A stretch of DNA of 64,000 nt from Prorocentrum cordatum. Its lineage: Eukaryota; Sar; Dinophyceae; Prorocentrales; Prorocentraceae. Made by a program: the position numbers and the translations under genes. Below are positions 43,177 to 55,514 of this stretch, in pieces. The DNA lies in NCBI GenBank assembly GCA_963575745.1, contig CAUYUJ010003625.1, positions 248,501 to 312,500 on the forward strand, read 5' to 3'. The notes beneath the pieces were generated by a model. It was not told the origin of the DNA, made no database searches, and saw only the letters and a program-made list of their open reading frames with translations. How positions within the stretch are numbered: position 1 is the first letter of the stretch; each line of letters begins with the position of its first letter.

Positions 43177-44789
43177 GCAGTGGTAACTGATAGTTGCCGC
43201 GTCGACCCCCGTGAGCGCGCCTGCCCTGTACCCTTCTAGAAGGTACTAGCGAAGACCCGCACCTTGATCATTATCCCAAGTGACATCGCCATCCTCCTGA
43301 AGAATCGACCGAGCGACACCCGCCCTGGCACTCGTGAGATGTACGCGGCAAACGAACACAACAAAAGCAACCCTCATATCTACTTGATAGAAGTGAGTGC
43401 TACGGACCCCTCACTGCAACTTCAAAAAATGCAATGCAAGTGTACGCACATCCACCCCTCAATGCACAACTCATGGTACACTCAAGTACACCCTGCTCAA
43501 TTGGCAAGTCCGCCATCATAACGACGCAGCACAGTACCACTGTCCTGCATCGGGCATATTATTGTCAACATTGACAATATGATGCCCGAGTGCCCCCCCC
43601 CCCCCCCCCTCGGACGAACTAAACTTCCACCACCACCCCTCCCATCAGGACCACATTATATATACATATATGTGTGATCTATATCATATACGATAGCGGC
43701 GCGAAACCAATCACGACTCCAAGGGGTCTGGGTCTGATAGCGTGCCACGCAGTAGCGACGGAAACTTGGAGGCACAGTTGGAAGGTCGAAGTTCGAAGAC
43801 GCTTGTATGCGCAGTTATGGGGTCCAATCATTCTGTCGAGTGCCCATTCTGGCATGGCGTCGTCACCAATCACCCCACGACATCTGACACCGAGTGCCCC
43901 TTCCCCCGCAAACAGTGCAAGCGTGCAACCCCAACGCATTTGGAACACATGCTCTGACACACAGGCCATCCCCGCCACCATCAACAGCAATGTAACCCCG
44001 ATGCTCGGGCATCAATCGAAAGGGGGACGGTGTCACATGCAGAGCAGCAACGTGTTTCCTTTGTCCCGAGCGCCATCGCACTCTCACTCGGGTGTCTTTC
44101 GCGCTATCCCGACACAGGTCGGGCCCGCAAGCAACTGAAACCGATTGCACATCGTCGGCGGGAGGGCCCCTGAATTTCGCAGATCCGCGCGGCCAGGAGC
44201 GAAGGGAACGGACTCGATCTGTCTGGCTTCCACCGAGCGCGCTGGCAATGCAATAACGCCAATCGCGCTTCCAAGGCCACAGTGGCCAACCAATAATTGC
44301 GAACCGAAGCCGTGTTTGCATTTCCAGAGCACACAACACATATACAAACATGATACTTGCGCGCGGCAGCCGCGGTTGCATTGCCAGAGCACATATATGA
44401 CGCAATAGACGAAATATTGCTCACAACCACCGTGCTATAGGCAGAACGCACATGCACACACATCACGAATAACGAGAAGGAGAGGCGGCTGGATCTAGAA
44501 CTGCCGACGGCAACAGTATGCAGTCTTCTCGGCCTGGGCCTGCGCTACCGATGCCATGATCGGCGAAATGAGACCCCACGTGCGCTTCGCGTCGCTAAGG
44601 GCGCCATCGATTACACTCTTCTCAGTCGGGCTCATCGTGGACCTACCCCATGCCCTCCACGATCATCTCCTTCCTCATCTCCTGACCTCCTCCTCCTCCT
44701 TATCCTTTCCCTCACACCCCAGGCCATTTCGCAATCCATCCTGAATCAATCTCTTGATGTCACCAAGTGCGTTCGCCACAAGCTGATCT
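43177..44789. other. No supported gene; contains an imperfect hairpin and a poly-C run
   Basis: 43551-43588 forms an imperfect hairpin (18-bp arms, 'cgggcatattattgtcaa' against 'ttgacaatatgatgcccg', loop 'ca'), immediately followed by a C run at about 43593-43608. 43655-43690 is TA-rich. Otherwise I see nothing. Confidence 0.5.
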
Positions 44790-46915
44790 CGCATCTGCCC
44801 TGCAGTGACTTTCCCTGGATAGCGTTCTTGATGGTCGCGGTAGCCTTCCTGAGCTCGCTCGGGCTCGTGGTGATCTGCGCTGCGAAGGGTGCCAACCAGG
44901 GGTGAGCTTTGACCTGCCCTCGCATACTCTCGCAAACCATCGATCCTCATGTGGTCCTGCCCCTATCACTCACTCACTCGCTCACTCAACCTCGTCACCC
45001 TAACGCCTCCTCCCTCTATTCCCCCTTCCTCCCCCTCCTCCTGCTTTGCGCCACCTCATTGTGGTTTGCCTGCCTTTAGGGGCGCAGTCGGTCGTTCTGT
45101 CGATCGGTCGAGGTCGAAAAAACACGCGGCATCGATGAGCTAGCTCGGATATCCGTTACGACGGCCTAAGGGAACTAGAGACGGTCAGGACGAGGGGAGA
45201 GTGAAGAGGATGTTAAGAGGAGGGGTGGACGAGGGCGAGGCCGATCGACCCCTCGATCGAGGCGACAGAACTTCGACTCTCGAGTCGAACCCTACCTCGA
45301 CGCCTATGCCCTACGCCTGCCAGCTAGGATACAAGGGATGTGACGTCATCTGCTTTGGATTGCTGGTCCTGAGTCTCCGAACAGTCATCGCTCGAGTACT
45401 CGCAGCTGGAGCCGGACTCCTCAGCCTCAAATGCGATGCGATTAGATGGCGATCGCCTCTATCGGAGCCATCCCTCGACTCATCAATCTCCATGTTCCTT
45501 CTCCCCGCTCTTCCCTCTCTCCCTCCGTCACCCTGTATACTTCGTTTCCCCCCTCCCCCGTCCCTCGTACCACCGTCCTCTGTTAACGCAGCCTTGACAC
45601 GAGGTGCCTTGGCGGCCCGAATCAGCTCGGGGTCCAGGGCCTTCTTGGATGTGCCGAAGGTCGTCTGCAACATCTGCTCCTTGTCCTGCGCTGGCAGCTT
45701 GGGGCCCCATTCAACTCCTCATGCTTTCGATTGGCATCGATTGATTGGCATCGATGCCAATCGATTGGCCAATCGATTGGCATCGATTGGCAATCGATTG
45801 GCATCGATGCCAATCAATTGGCATGCGTTCCGCCGCATGCCGAGGAGTTCATTGGGCAAGAGGGGGGGGGGGGCTAGCGGCGCAGCAATAACCCTTCCAC
45901 GACCGAAGACTGCGAGGGTCCTCGTTCTCGACGTCCTCCAAGTTGATCCTGCGGCACAGCGTTTCTCCAGTCTGCTCGTCGATCTGCCCAGCCCCATCTG
46001 TAAGGCAGGCCGACCGCTTGCATCGGTATTCCCCTACTTCCTGCTCTACATCCCTTCCCTCATCTGTCCATCCTTCCCGCCCCCTCCCGACCTTGAGTAT
46101 CCATCCCTCTCCATCGCTCCGCCTTTATGCTCGTCCCTCCTCCCCCAATCCCCTTTCCCACCTTGATGTGCGTCTTCTTCAAAGCTTTGCAGTGCTTCAT
46201 CGCGTTCTGAGCCCTCATCCAAGCCCTGGGGCCGCGATGGCGCAACAGTGGATTGCGAGAGAGATTGGAGAGCTCGACTGCCCATCAAATTATCCACCTT
46301 TCCCTCCTAGTCCTCATGCCTCCTCGAAGCCCCCCCCCATCTCATTGCTCGATGGGGCGCCGCCGCAAGCGCCGTAAGTTTATCACGGCCGTCGGAAAAC
46401 ATACGATCGACAGGCAAAAGCTCCTGCAAGTCACCACTAATCTGCCCCGAAAGTGGAGGTCAATTGCCCGTGAGCTGTGTCTTTGTTCTGCTCGGTCCAC
46501 GAGAACATAGCCAAGAGGTCGTCGGCGGAGGCCCAGTGCCCCCGCTTGGAGTCTCTCACCATCCGCGACTCCCGCTCGACCATCAGCGACTCGGCCCATT
46601 CAAAGTCACCTCCCTCCAGCGCTACTTGACTGAGCTGAGGGCGAGAAAAAGGGAGAAGAACGGGCGGGGGATCCCCCTCCTCCTTTGGTCCGGTCGTGGT
46701 CGTCGCCTCGGGGCGGACACCACGACGAAAAGGCGAGGACGGAACGAGGGGGGCTGAAGGGAGAAATACTGGAGGAGTAGGAATCGACGAGAGGGGTGAG
46801 GAAGAAATAGGAGGCATGGAAGGTTGAAATAATAGTCATAAGCATTGGACATGCACTGCCCCCCCCCTGCCAACTCCAGCGCCCTCGGCGGCCTGTCTCC
46901 TGGAAAAAATGAACA

Positions 46916-46971
<56 letters not shown>

Positions 46972-47139
46972 AAAACAAAAAAAAGAAAAGAAAAAAAAAC
47001 AAACAAAAAAAAAAAAAACAAAAAAAAGAAAAATAAAAAACAATACGGTAAAAAAAAAAAAAAAAAAAAAAAACAGAAAAAAAAAAAAAAAAAAAACAAA
47101 AAAAAGGAAAAAAGAAAAAAAAAAAAAAAAAAGAAGAGA

Positions 47140-47171
<32 letters not shown>

Positions 47172-47637
47172 AAAAAAAAAACACAAAAACAATCAAAAAA
47201 AAAAAAAAGAAAACAAAAAAAAATAAAAAAAAAAAACAAAAAAAAGCGCCTGAGCCAGAGCATCTGGCCGTCGCGGCCCAGGCGCTTGTACTCCTGCTTC
47301 GCGCATTCCTTCTCCTTGTCCAAGTGCGTCCTGCTCCACATCACACGGCTGTCCCCCGCGCCTCCTCCATGCCAAGAGCTCTCTTGCACGCAGCAATATC
47401 CTGCATGCACCCCTTCTCTCTCCCCCTGTCCCCTCACCCCGTCAACGCACTCAGGGTGTCGGAGCAACCTCGACATACATTCATTGCGCGAACGAACAAG
47501 AGCACACGCAGGGCAACGTCGGTCCGCAGACGCTGCATCGCGGTCTCGTGGTCTTTGTTATGCCCCCGTAGTTCTTTGGCACGATGTTTCTTTGAGTTCT
47601 TGTCCGCCGACGGCTTTCCTTTTGCTTTCGGGGCCAT
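44790..47637 (-). CDS. Candidate multi-exon gene of unknown function (about seven exons)
   Basis: Short islands of charged, protein-like sequence lie on one strand between simple repeats. From the 5' end: MAPKAKGKPSADKNSKKHRA (ATG 47637, to about 47500); RTHLDKEKECAKQEYKRLG (about 47350-47250); FEWAESLMVERESRMVRDS and ASADDLLAMFSWTEQNKD (46625-46450); MRAQNAMKHCKALKKTHIK (46220-46160); GQIDEQTGETLCRRINLED (46000-45895); PKLPAQDKEQMLQTTFGTS and KALDPELIRAAKAPRVKAA (45715-45585); QVKAHPWLAPFAAQITTSP and ELRKATATIKNAIQ (44920-44800). Exact splice sites are not settled. Highly charged, helical, Lys-rich start; no known domain. The gene could be a member of a dinoflagellate-specific family. Confidence 0.45.
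45728..45825. repeat. ATCGATTGGC short palindromic array
   Basis: About 98 bp made almost only of GATTGGC, GCCAATC and ATCGAT words in both orientations. It can pair with itself in many registers. It lies in a putative intron of the candidate gene. Confidence 0.9.
46916..47246 (+). repeat. A-rich tract of about 330 bp
   Basis: The tract opens with a near-pure run of about 50 A, then A runs broken by single C, G or T. It falls in a putative intron of the candidate gene. Basic Lys/Asn or Phe frames through it are artefacts. Confidence 0.95.
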
Positions 47638-47821
47638 CGCCTCCGCCGCCCTCGCAAACACATGGGAGCGGGTTCGGAAAAAGAGCGGAGGGGCCAACGC
47701 CGAGTATAGCAGCGGCATAGGCTCGAGCCCTACCACGGGCCATTGGGTGAAAGTCTGGAAGAATCGATCGGCGCCTGCAATGTCCACATCTGTCTGCCCA
47801 TGGAGTTCCTCTTCCCTTTGA

Positions 47822-48425
47822 ACTGTATATACATATATATATATATATATATACATGCACATATGTATACTACGCGTGCGTGCTTAACACGCGTCTGTAC
47901 AGTGGTATTTTGTTATTGAAACGTACAGATTCGTAAATAAATGTAATGCATACATGCATCTGCCACTGTGTACACATAGAACTGCGTATACACTGTCGCG
48001 CGCGTGCCCACATGCGCATCCTTCCAAGTTGCCACAGACGCACGCACCCCGTGAATTGGCGAGCGCCCAAACGGTCATGTAGGCGCGAGCGTCTGTGCGT
48101 GTGCGTGTGTGTGCGTGTGCGCGTGTACACGTGTGTGCGCGTGTGCGTGCGTGTGTGCGTGTGCGCGTGCGTGCGTGTGTGCGCGTGTGTGCGTGTGTGC
48201 GTGTGTGTGTGTGTGCCGCGCGTGCGCGTTCAATGTGTGCGCGTGCGTGCGTGCGTGTGTGTGTGTGTGTGTGCGTGTGTGTGCGTGTGTGTGTGTGTGC
48301 GTGTGCTTATGCGCGTGTGTGTGTGTGTGCGCGTGTGTGTGTGCGTGTGTGTCCGTGTGCGTGCGCGCGTGCGCGCGTGCGCGCGCGCGTGCGATTGCGC
48401 GCGCTTGTGCGCGCGCGCCCCGCGC
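47822..48425. repeat. TA run and alternating GT/GC (Z-DNA-prone) tract
   Basis: A (TA) run occupies 47826-47853. 48085-48425 alternates purine and pyrimidine almost throughout (gtgtgcgtgtgcgcg), first GT-rich, then GC-rich. Such sequence favours left-handed DNA. No gene is supported here or to 48934; the GC-rich part 48425-48650 continues the bias. Confidence 0.85.
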
Positions 48426-48934
48426 CGCCTGCGCAGGTCCGCGCGCACTAGCCCTATGTCGCCACGGGGCCTGGCCGCCGAGCGCGGCGCGGTGCGAGTG
48501 CGCGCGCGGCCAATGTAATGAAAGCGCGCGCGAGTGCGGTCACGCGAGCGCACGCGCGTGCGATCGTGGTTCGCTATCAATACGCGAGCGGGCGCGCACA
48601 AATGCGCGCGCGGCGCGCGTGCCCGCGCGCGCGGCACATGGCGCGCGCACGCGCAACTTTTTTTTGTGCTTGCAATATTCACATCGGGCAGCGCGGGCCT
48701 CCCCTTTCGCCTGCGCAGCGGCGCAGATGCGACCGCGGCGCGCAGGTGGGATCATATGAAGATCCCGCGCCGCGGATAGACTGGCCCGAGAGGATCGAGG
48801 GGGCGCGGGGGGGGGGGGTGCCGATGGGCCCGCGGGGGGGAATTGGGGGCCCTTCGGGGGCCCTGGTCATGGCCGCAGCGCAGATTCCGACCAAAAATCT
48901 ATCAAAAAAAGGAATGCGACATTTTGATGAAACG

Positions 48935-49900
48935 ACATGAAAAAAAAAAAAAAAAGAAAAAACAAAAAAAAAAAAAAAAAAAAATGATGAAAAACGAATG
49001 AAAAATAGGAAAAATACAAAAAAAAAAAAAAAAAAAAAAAACGTAGGACAACCTAAAAACTATTAAAAACATGTAAAAACCATAGAAAAAATGAAAAACA
49101 TGAAGACATGTTAAAACCATACTATATATATAATAGAAACACATGTAAAAAACACTATGCAAACATGAAAACATTAAAAACATGAAAAACATGAAAAATA
49201 AAAAAAACAACCTGAAGAAACATGAAAAAAACATAGAAAAAAACATGAAACACACATTAAGCACATGAAAAAATCACATAAAGAAAACATGAAAGAAGCA
49301 TAGAAAGACACAAAAAAAACATTAGCACCATGAAAAACATGAAAAAACTATGAAAATCATAGAAACACATGAAAAACATTAAAAGCATATATATATATAT
49401 ATATATATATATAACACATAGAAACACATGGAAAACACATAAAAACATGACAAGCATTACAAACATTAAAAACATGAAACACGTGTAGAAACGATTAAAA
49501 AAATAGGAAAACCGAACGCACATAGAAAAACCTGAGAAACGTTAAAAACATGAAAAACATGGAAACATTAAAAGCATGAAGAAACATGAAACACATAGAA
49601 AGAGCATGAAAAACAAAAAACAGCAAAAACATGCAACACATGAAAACACATGAAGAAAACATTAAAAACACAGAAACACATAAAAAACATTGAAAGCATG
49701 AAAAACATGAAAAAAAAACATGAAAAACATCAAAAACATAAGACAACGTTAAACAACATAGAAAAACATTAAACAACACCAAAAACATGAGAAACATGAG
49801 AAACATGAAAAACTGCTAAAAAACATTAAAAACATGAAGGAAACATTGAAAAAACATAGAAAACATGAAAAAAAAACATTAAAAACCTGAAACACATCCG
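48935..49900 (+). repeat. AT-rich degenerate array of ACATGAAAA units
   Basis: Nearly 1 kb built from variants of 'aaaaacatgaaaaacatg' and 'aaaacattaaaaacatg', with poly-A runs at 48940-49045 and a (TA) run at 49388-49412. Composition switches abruptly from the surrounding GC-rich DNA. Phe-rich frames on the minus strand are artefacts. Confidence 0.9.
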
Positions 49901-50727
49901 CAAACGTTTCCACCTTCCCAAAGAAAAGACATGGCCGCGCTCGGCAACCCCCCTGTGGCCCAGCAGGGCCTCTACCAAGGTGCAGTAGTAAAAAAAGCCA
50001 ATAGAAAGCCGCCAGCGTATGCAGAGCCGCGCGATTTGTCCGTCTGAAGGATGCCCAGGCGCACCTGGGCGGCACTCTCTCTTTGCACGCGCCCCCCCTT
50101 CCCATGAATCGGCCGATCGGTTGGTCGCTCGGTCGGTCACGTCGGTCGGTCGTCACGGTCGGTGGGTCGGTCGGTCGGTCGGTCAGCCGATCGGTCGGTC
50201 ATTCGTGCGCGTGCACGCGTGCGCCAGCGTGCACGCGTGCGCACCTGCTTCATGTATCACGCGCCTGCACGTGCTACGGGCTGCCCACACGTATGCATAT
50301 GGCGCGTGCGTGCCTATACATGTACACGTGTGTACCATGTTTACACGTGCAGGTGTGAAATGACTGCCTGCATTCACGTGCCCGTGTACACTTGGGAAGA
50401 CGGTTGCACGTGTATACGTGCACAAGTGGGTTACAGCCGCATGCGCGCGTATCTGTGTATATTTATTTGCACAAGCATACACCTGTATGTTATGTGTATA
50501 TATATATATATGCAGGTGTCCGTCCATGTATGTATGTAATGTAATAGAATGGAATGGAATGGGATGTAATGTAATGTAATGTAATGTAATGTAGTGTAAT
50601 GTAATGTAGTGTAATGTATGTATGCATGTATGCATGTATGTATGTATGTGTGTATGTAAGTATGCATGTATACTACGTATATGTGTGTATGTGTGTTTGT
50701 TTGTTTGTTTGTATGTATGTCTGTATG

Positions 50728-50761
<34 letters not shown>

Positions 50762-52832
50762 TGTATCTACGCACACATCTATGCATATATGCACGTTCGC
50801 ACGCACGCATGCGCCCGAGACCCCAAGTGCAATGTCGCACTGGGTTGGAAGTAGGAGATGTCTGTTGCACGTGGCTGGGGTTAGAAAGTGACCGCCGCAC
50901 TATTCGAAGATGACTGCCGCACAGGGCTGATATTATAATCAGTTCGAAAGGTCAGCTGGCGCGCGAGCTCCTGGCAAAGAATGACAAGGGAAAGAGGGAA
51001 GAGTGAGGGAGGACGAGGCGGAGTAGGAGGAGGAGGGGGACGAGGGAGGAGTAGGTGCACATCGCTAAGACAACCCCCTCTGGCATGCAAGTATGGGCTG
51101 GCATGTACATGTACAATATACACATGTGTGTATAACATATATATATATATATATATACAGGTGTGCGCGTGCGTGTGTCATGGGCTGGACTCTCTCGATG
51201 TCCCTTGCCATGCCGAGTTCGGGCCACTCGTGCTCCGTAAAATCCGACCCCACTCATGTATTGCGTTCGCCTTGCCCAAGCTCCCCTTTCGCCTGCGCTG
51301 CTGGTCAGAAAGGGCTCGGGCCCAGGGTCGCGCGGGGGTTCCCTGCTGAAGCTGCTCTCGAATGCGGGAGGCAACAAACGCACAAGTAGATCACATGAGA
51401 GATTGAACGAGATCCGTCAGTGGGCACTGGCATGACTCGAACGCCAATGGTCACTGGGCAATACACATGCGTGCACGTACATGTGTATACATGTCCGCTC
51501 AGCGCGTGCACGATATGTTAACCATGCAGTGCGGGAGGCAGGGGTGGAGGCGGGGCCCACGGTGACAGGGGGAAACAGGGGTGGAGGCGGGGCCCACGGA
51601 CGCGGATCCTCAGTCTGTCTGGCCAGCACGCTCAACCACGCTATATCACTGAGACTCGCGGACGCCATCTTACTGGATGGCCTGCAGGGCCTACTATTTC
51701 TTTCTTGCAGGCTGCGAGCGCCCCTGTCTGTCTGATTGCATGGCTGCCATGCTGTAGATGGCACAGAGCAAACGATCATGCAGCATCCTCGCCCGCGTCC
51801 TTCTGAAGACGGATCCCACCCCACTCATCCTCGTGCTCTTATCTAAGGCGCTTATATTATCGCATTCTTATCTTATCACACATATAGTACGATCGTGATC
51901 TTATCCCACTCTTGTATGGATAAGTATACACGCCCACTCTTATATTATGATCGTGCCCTCCTTCCTTAAGTTCCTCACCATCATAGAGCACCGCGGCCAT
52001 CCTCATCCTCATCCTCAGTTCCTTAAGGTCCTTAAGTTCTCTCATCCGTGGCTCCTTTGCTCCACTTCCCCCTTTAGCCCTGACTCCTCCCGCCCCTCCG
52101 CATCCCGTGGGCTCACGTTCCCATCCCTCCATATACTGCTAGCACGCTAGCTCATGCGGGGCACAAGCCAATGAGCCCTGGCCGCAGCTCCCATCATTCT
52201 GAAGAAGCTCGCGCGGGCGAAGTGGTCGTCGGCCCTGCCCCATCATTGTCCGCATCGGGGCTCGACTCGAGATTGGCGAATCGGAAGGTGGCGTCTGCAT
52301 TCCGCATCCCGAAACCAGGCCAAGGGTGGGCCCGTCGGTCTCGATCGATCGTCGATTTCACATCGATCGAGGGTGAGATTACCACCATCGATCGGCAGGG
52401 ATGTCGAGGGGGATCGAACATGGGGCGGGCTGCAGGGCGATTGCGTTTGTCTTACCCTCCGTCCGTTTCGTTTCCACCGAGCGTCTCCTTTTCCACATCC
52501 GTCCTGCGTGGGAGTCTCACTGATGCCATCTATACTGCCTCGATCCTCCAATGCAAATCCTAACTGATAGCATGCATGCTCCATCCCACGCGCCATCCAA
52601 ACTACCTGCACCCCCCCCATCCCCGACCCTGGCGAGGCAGTACATAGCTGCTCCGTTGAAGAAGACCACCACATATACCCACCAGCACCTCCCCAGGGGG
52701 GCAGACGATATCGGATTGACTCGGCACGCTGCGAATCCGCGGAACTTCTGCGTCGAAAGTCGGACAGATGATGGGATAAGGGTGAGGAGAGATCAGATGA
52801 GGAGAATTGCCACGTCGTTCGAGCATCGATGC
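49901..52832. other. No supported gene; several short simple repeats
   Basis: GGTCGGTC repeats occur at 50100-50200, ATGTA pentamers at about 50535-50620, TATG/TGTA tetramers at 50620-50770, and a TA run at 51139-51159. Remaining sequence is moderately GC-rich with no named protein. A stretch of the minus strand near 51350-51190 is open and could hide an exon, but I see no firm evidence. Confidence 0.5.
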
Positions 52833-52882
52833 ATACCTCGAGTTCCTGAGGGCCGACTTCGGCCCTCAGGAACTCGAGGTAT
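52833..52882. other. Perfect 23-bp hairpin with 4-base loop
   Basis: Left arm 52833-52855, loop 'actt' 52856-52859, right arm 52860-52882; all 23 pairs are Watson-Crick. The arms contain CTCGAG and CCTGAGGGCC. It stands alone, about 240 bp beyond the stop codon of the 53.1-53.9 kb gene (that is, downstream of it on the minus strand). Confidence 0.9.
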
Positions 52883-52982
52883 CCCCATCTCCAAATCCCT
52901 CAGGCTGTCTGGGGGCAACGTGTGGGGTGCAATGCCACCGAGACGCCTCGAATCGCATGCCCTGGCACGCGATTTCTCGCCT

Positions 52983-53088
52983 TGTCCTGATCCTTGTCCT
53001 CCTCCTCCTCCTCCTCCTCCTCCTCCTCCTCCCCCTCCTCCTCCTCTTCCTCCTCCTCCTCCTCCTTATCCTGGCCCTCCTCCTCTCT
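52983..53088. repeat. (CTC)n microsatellite
   Basis: CTC triplets with a few TTC and CCC interruptions. It lies just downstream of the stop codon of the Lys/Glu-rich gene. Confidence 0.9.
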
Positions 53089-53120
53089 TTGTCACTATCT
53101 CACGTGCCCTCCCCACTGTA

Positions 53121-53887
53121 TCACTCCGCGTCGGCGATGCCCAGCGCGGACAGCACCTCCTGCTTGACTATCTTGCCCTCGGCCTTGGAGCCACGGCCCG
53201 TCTTCACCATGACCTTCATGCACTCTGTGATGACGATCTCCGCCGCCCGTGACGCTGAGGGCCGTACTCCTAGATGGCCTTGCACGGCCTCGGGACACAT
53301 GCTGTCCTGATGCTGGAGCAACTGCGTCCAGCCCGTCCAGCCGCCCTCCGTCATACTGCGAACGAAGACCGTGCTGATCTTCTCCATCTCGCGCCTCTTT
53401 TTCTTGACCTGGTACAGCTTGCCGGCCTCCGTGGAGCTCTGAACTCGTACACGGTGCTGCGAGTGCCCTTCACAGGCAACTCGCAGGTCTCATCATCAAC
53501 GTTGGGCTGCCCAGGCAGCGGAACGTACTCCACGTGGCAGCCCTCCTCGACTATGGGATCGACCTCCTTCGGTACCTCCTCCTCCGCTTCCTCAATGCCG
53601 TCCTTCTCCTCTTCATCTTCACCACCCTCCTCGGCCTCGACCACGACCTCCGCCACTTCCTCATCCTCCTGTTCCTTTTCCTCCTCGGGCTCGGGTGCCT
53701 TCTTTGCCTTCTTGGTGCCGCAACCTTTCCTCGCTGCTGCGGGCCTCTTCTTGGATGCTGCTGCTGCTGCTGCCGTTGTTGCCATTGCTGGCTTTCCTCT
53801 CTTCATGGTCGGGGCTGCTGGTGACGCTGCTGGTTTTCCCTTGCTAGGGGCATGTGGTGCTGCGAATGCAGGTGGGATAGCACCCAA
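53121..53887 (-). CDS. Lys/Ala-rich then acidic protein with conserved-looking C-terminal domain (one 2-bp frame break)
   Basis: From ATG 53887: a basic, Ala-rich start (KKRPAAARKGCGTKKAKKAP) like a nuclear localisation region, an acidic block of about 60 residues, and then VDPIVEEGCHVEYVPLPGQP and KGTRSTVYEF. At about 53441 the frame breaks within 'ttcagagctcc'; dropping one AG of the AGAG lets it continue as STEAGKLYQVKKKRREMEK, ISTVFVRSMTEGGWTGWTQL, and a helical end to KQEVLSALGIADAE and the stop at 53121. Full length would be about 254 residues. It is not the dinoflagellate DVNP or HLP/HCc families as I know them. A nuclear role is inferred from charge only. Confidence 0.55.
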
Positions 53888-54516
53888 GTTGACGCGAGTC
53901 GGATCAGGGGCTCTCTTCTCGGACGAGAACGGTACAGCGCGAGCCTCATCCTTGTCGTGTTTCTTAGATTTATGTTTTCTGTTTGTGTGATTTTGTCCTT
54001 CCCCTTCCTCCTGCTGCGGGTCACCGCCGTGCCAGTCATGCTACCGTAGAAAGGTAAATCCTCCGCTCCAGTGCCGTGCTGAGCCAGAGAACCATCCCGC
54101 ATCTCCCAGCCAGTCGAAGACGCTGGCGGCCCCGCATCGGCCCCCCTCGCCCTCCACCGAGCCTAGCAGACAGAGTAAAGACTGGAGGAGAAACGAGGAG
54201 GAGGCAAGGAGGGAGGGATAATGGTCGAGGGAGACTCCGATGGGAGGGAACGCAGGGGTTGGAGAGGAAGGGATGAGACCAACGCAACGTGGGACGGACG
54301 ACGCGCTAGTAGCAGGCAAGACCTCGCTACATCGATCTGGCCTACCTCCTGGCTCGTGGCAAAAGTAAGACGGGCAATGCGTCGATCCGAATTGCAGTGG
54401 CCCCGCTCTTGGCGTCAACATATTATCAGAATCACGGTGTGAATTTTGTCGGGTGACGGGGCAGGGCGGGCAAGGGGGCGATCAGGGTTAAAGTGGTCCA
54501 TCGGTTCCCCCCAGGC
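53888..54516. other. No supported gene
   Basis: Spacer between the Lys/Glu-rich gene and the last exon-like island of the next candidate gene. Frames are open in parts but lack recognisable content. Confidence 0.4.
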
Positions 54517-55470
54517 TCACTTGAGGAAGACGCGGCCCCCGAAATTGTGGATCAGCGCCGGGTGGGAGGGGGTGCCGAAAGACGCACCCTCGATCGAGGT
54601 CGAGTGGTTCAGCGGTGAGTCGTTCGGTCCCTCCTCCCCCCTGCACTGCAAACTCCAAGATCCAACATAAACTGCACTTGGACACGGCAGGTCCGCGTCG
54701 CGTCGACCCGCTGCGGCCCCGCCGCGAGCGTTCAAGGTTGGGCGACGTAAGTGGCCCAGAATCGGCCATTTTGGGGCGATCTGGCGATCGGGAAGCCGCC
54801 GATCGTTCAAGGTTGAACGATCCAACGCGGTGTCAGAAACCATAGTCGAGGTCGTCACGACACGGACCTGCCGCAAAGGATCACTGACACAGGCGACGCA
54901 CATGCGAAGCCAAAGAGGCGCGTGCACACTCGAAGATGCGTCATACCCCACCCCATGGCTTGCGGAACGCTCTCCTGCGCCCTCTGGATGTACATCCGCA
55001 AGGTGTGCTCGGGCAACTCCTCGATGTCGTCGTCCTCGTCGCAGCCCTGTCAGCCCGATCGCATGCTGCAGATCTCTCGATTGCCCTTCTTCTGTTCCTA
55101 TTCCCTCCTCCCCATGCGTGCGTGCTTCTCCTCCTCCAGAATCCTCCTCGAGTTATTTCTCTCCCTCATCTCTGCTAGAGGCCCCTCTCGTTCTCATACA
55201 TCATACAAGAACGAAGCGCTTAGGGTCAAAGGTTTGATTCACATGCCCAACCATATGCAAATGCAATCAGCGGCCCTCTCATACTACACGTGGGAGGGCG
55301 GATATGGACCAGCTGGGGGCGAGGGCTCAGACTGACGATCGCGATGAGATTCACCACCAGGGCGCGCCATCGGGATCACTGATGCTGCACAAAGCATAGG
55401 CGCGTCTGGCAGTGAGACGCGAGGGGAGGAGGAGATAGATAGATCGAGAGGTGAGGGGCAACGAGAGAGA

Positions 55471-55514
<44 letters not shown>

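Noticed and set aside
46606-47476. Phe-rich and Lys-rich frames across the A tract
   Set aside because: Pure consequence of poly-A/poly-T.
48085-48520. Val/Cys/Arg repeat ORFs on the plus strand
   Set aside because: They are readings of the GT/GC alternating tract.
53121-53887. DVNP or histone-like (HLP/HCc) chromatin protein
   Set aside because: Lys/Ala-rich start is similar in flavour, but the conserved core motifs of those families are not present.
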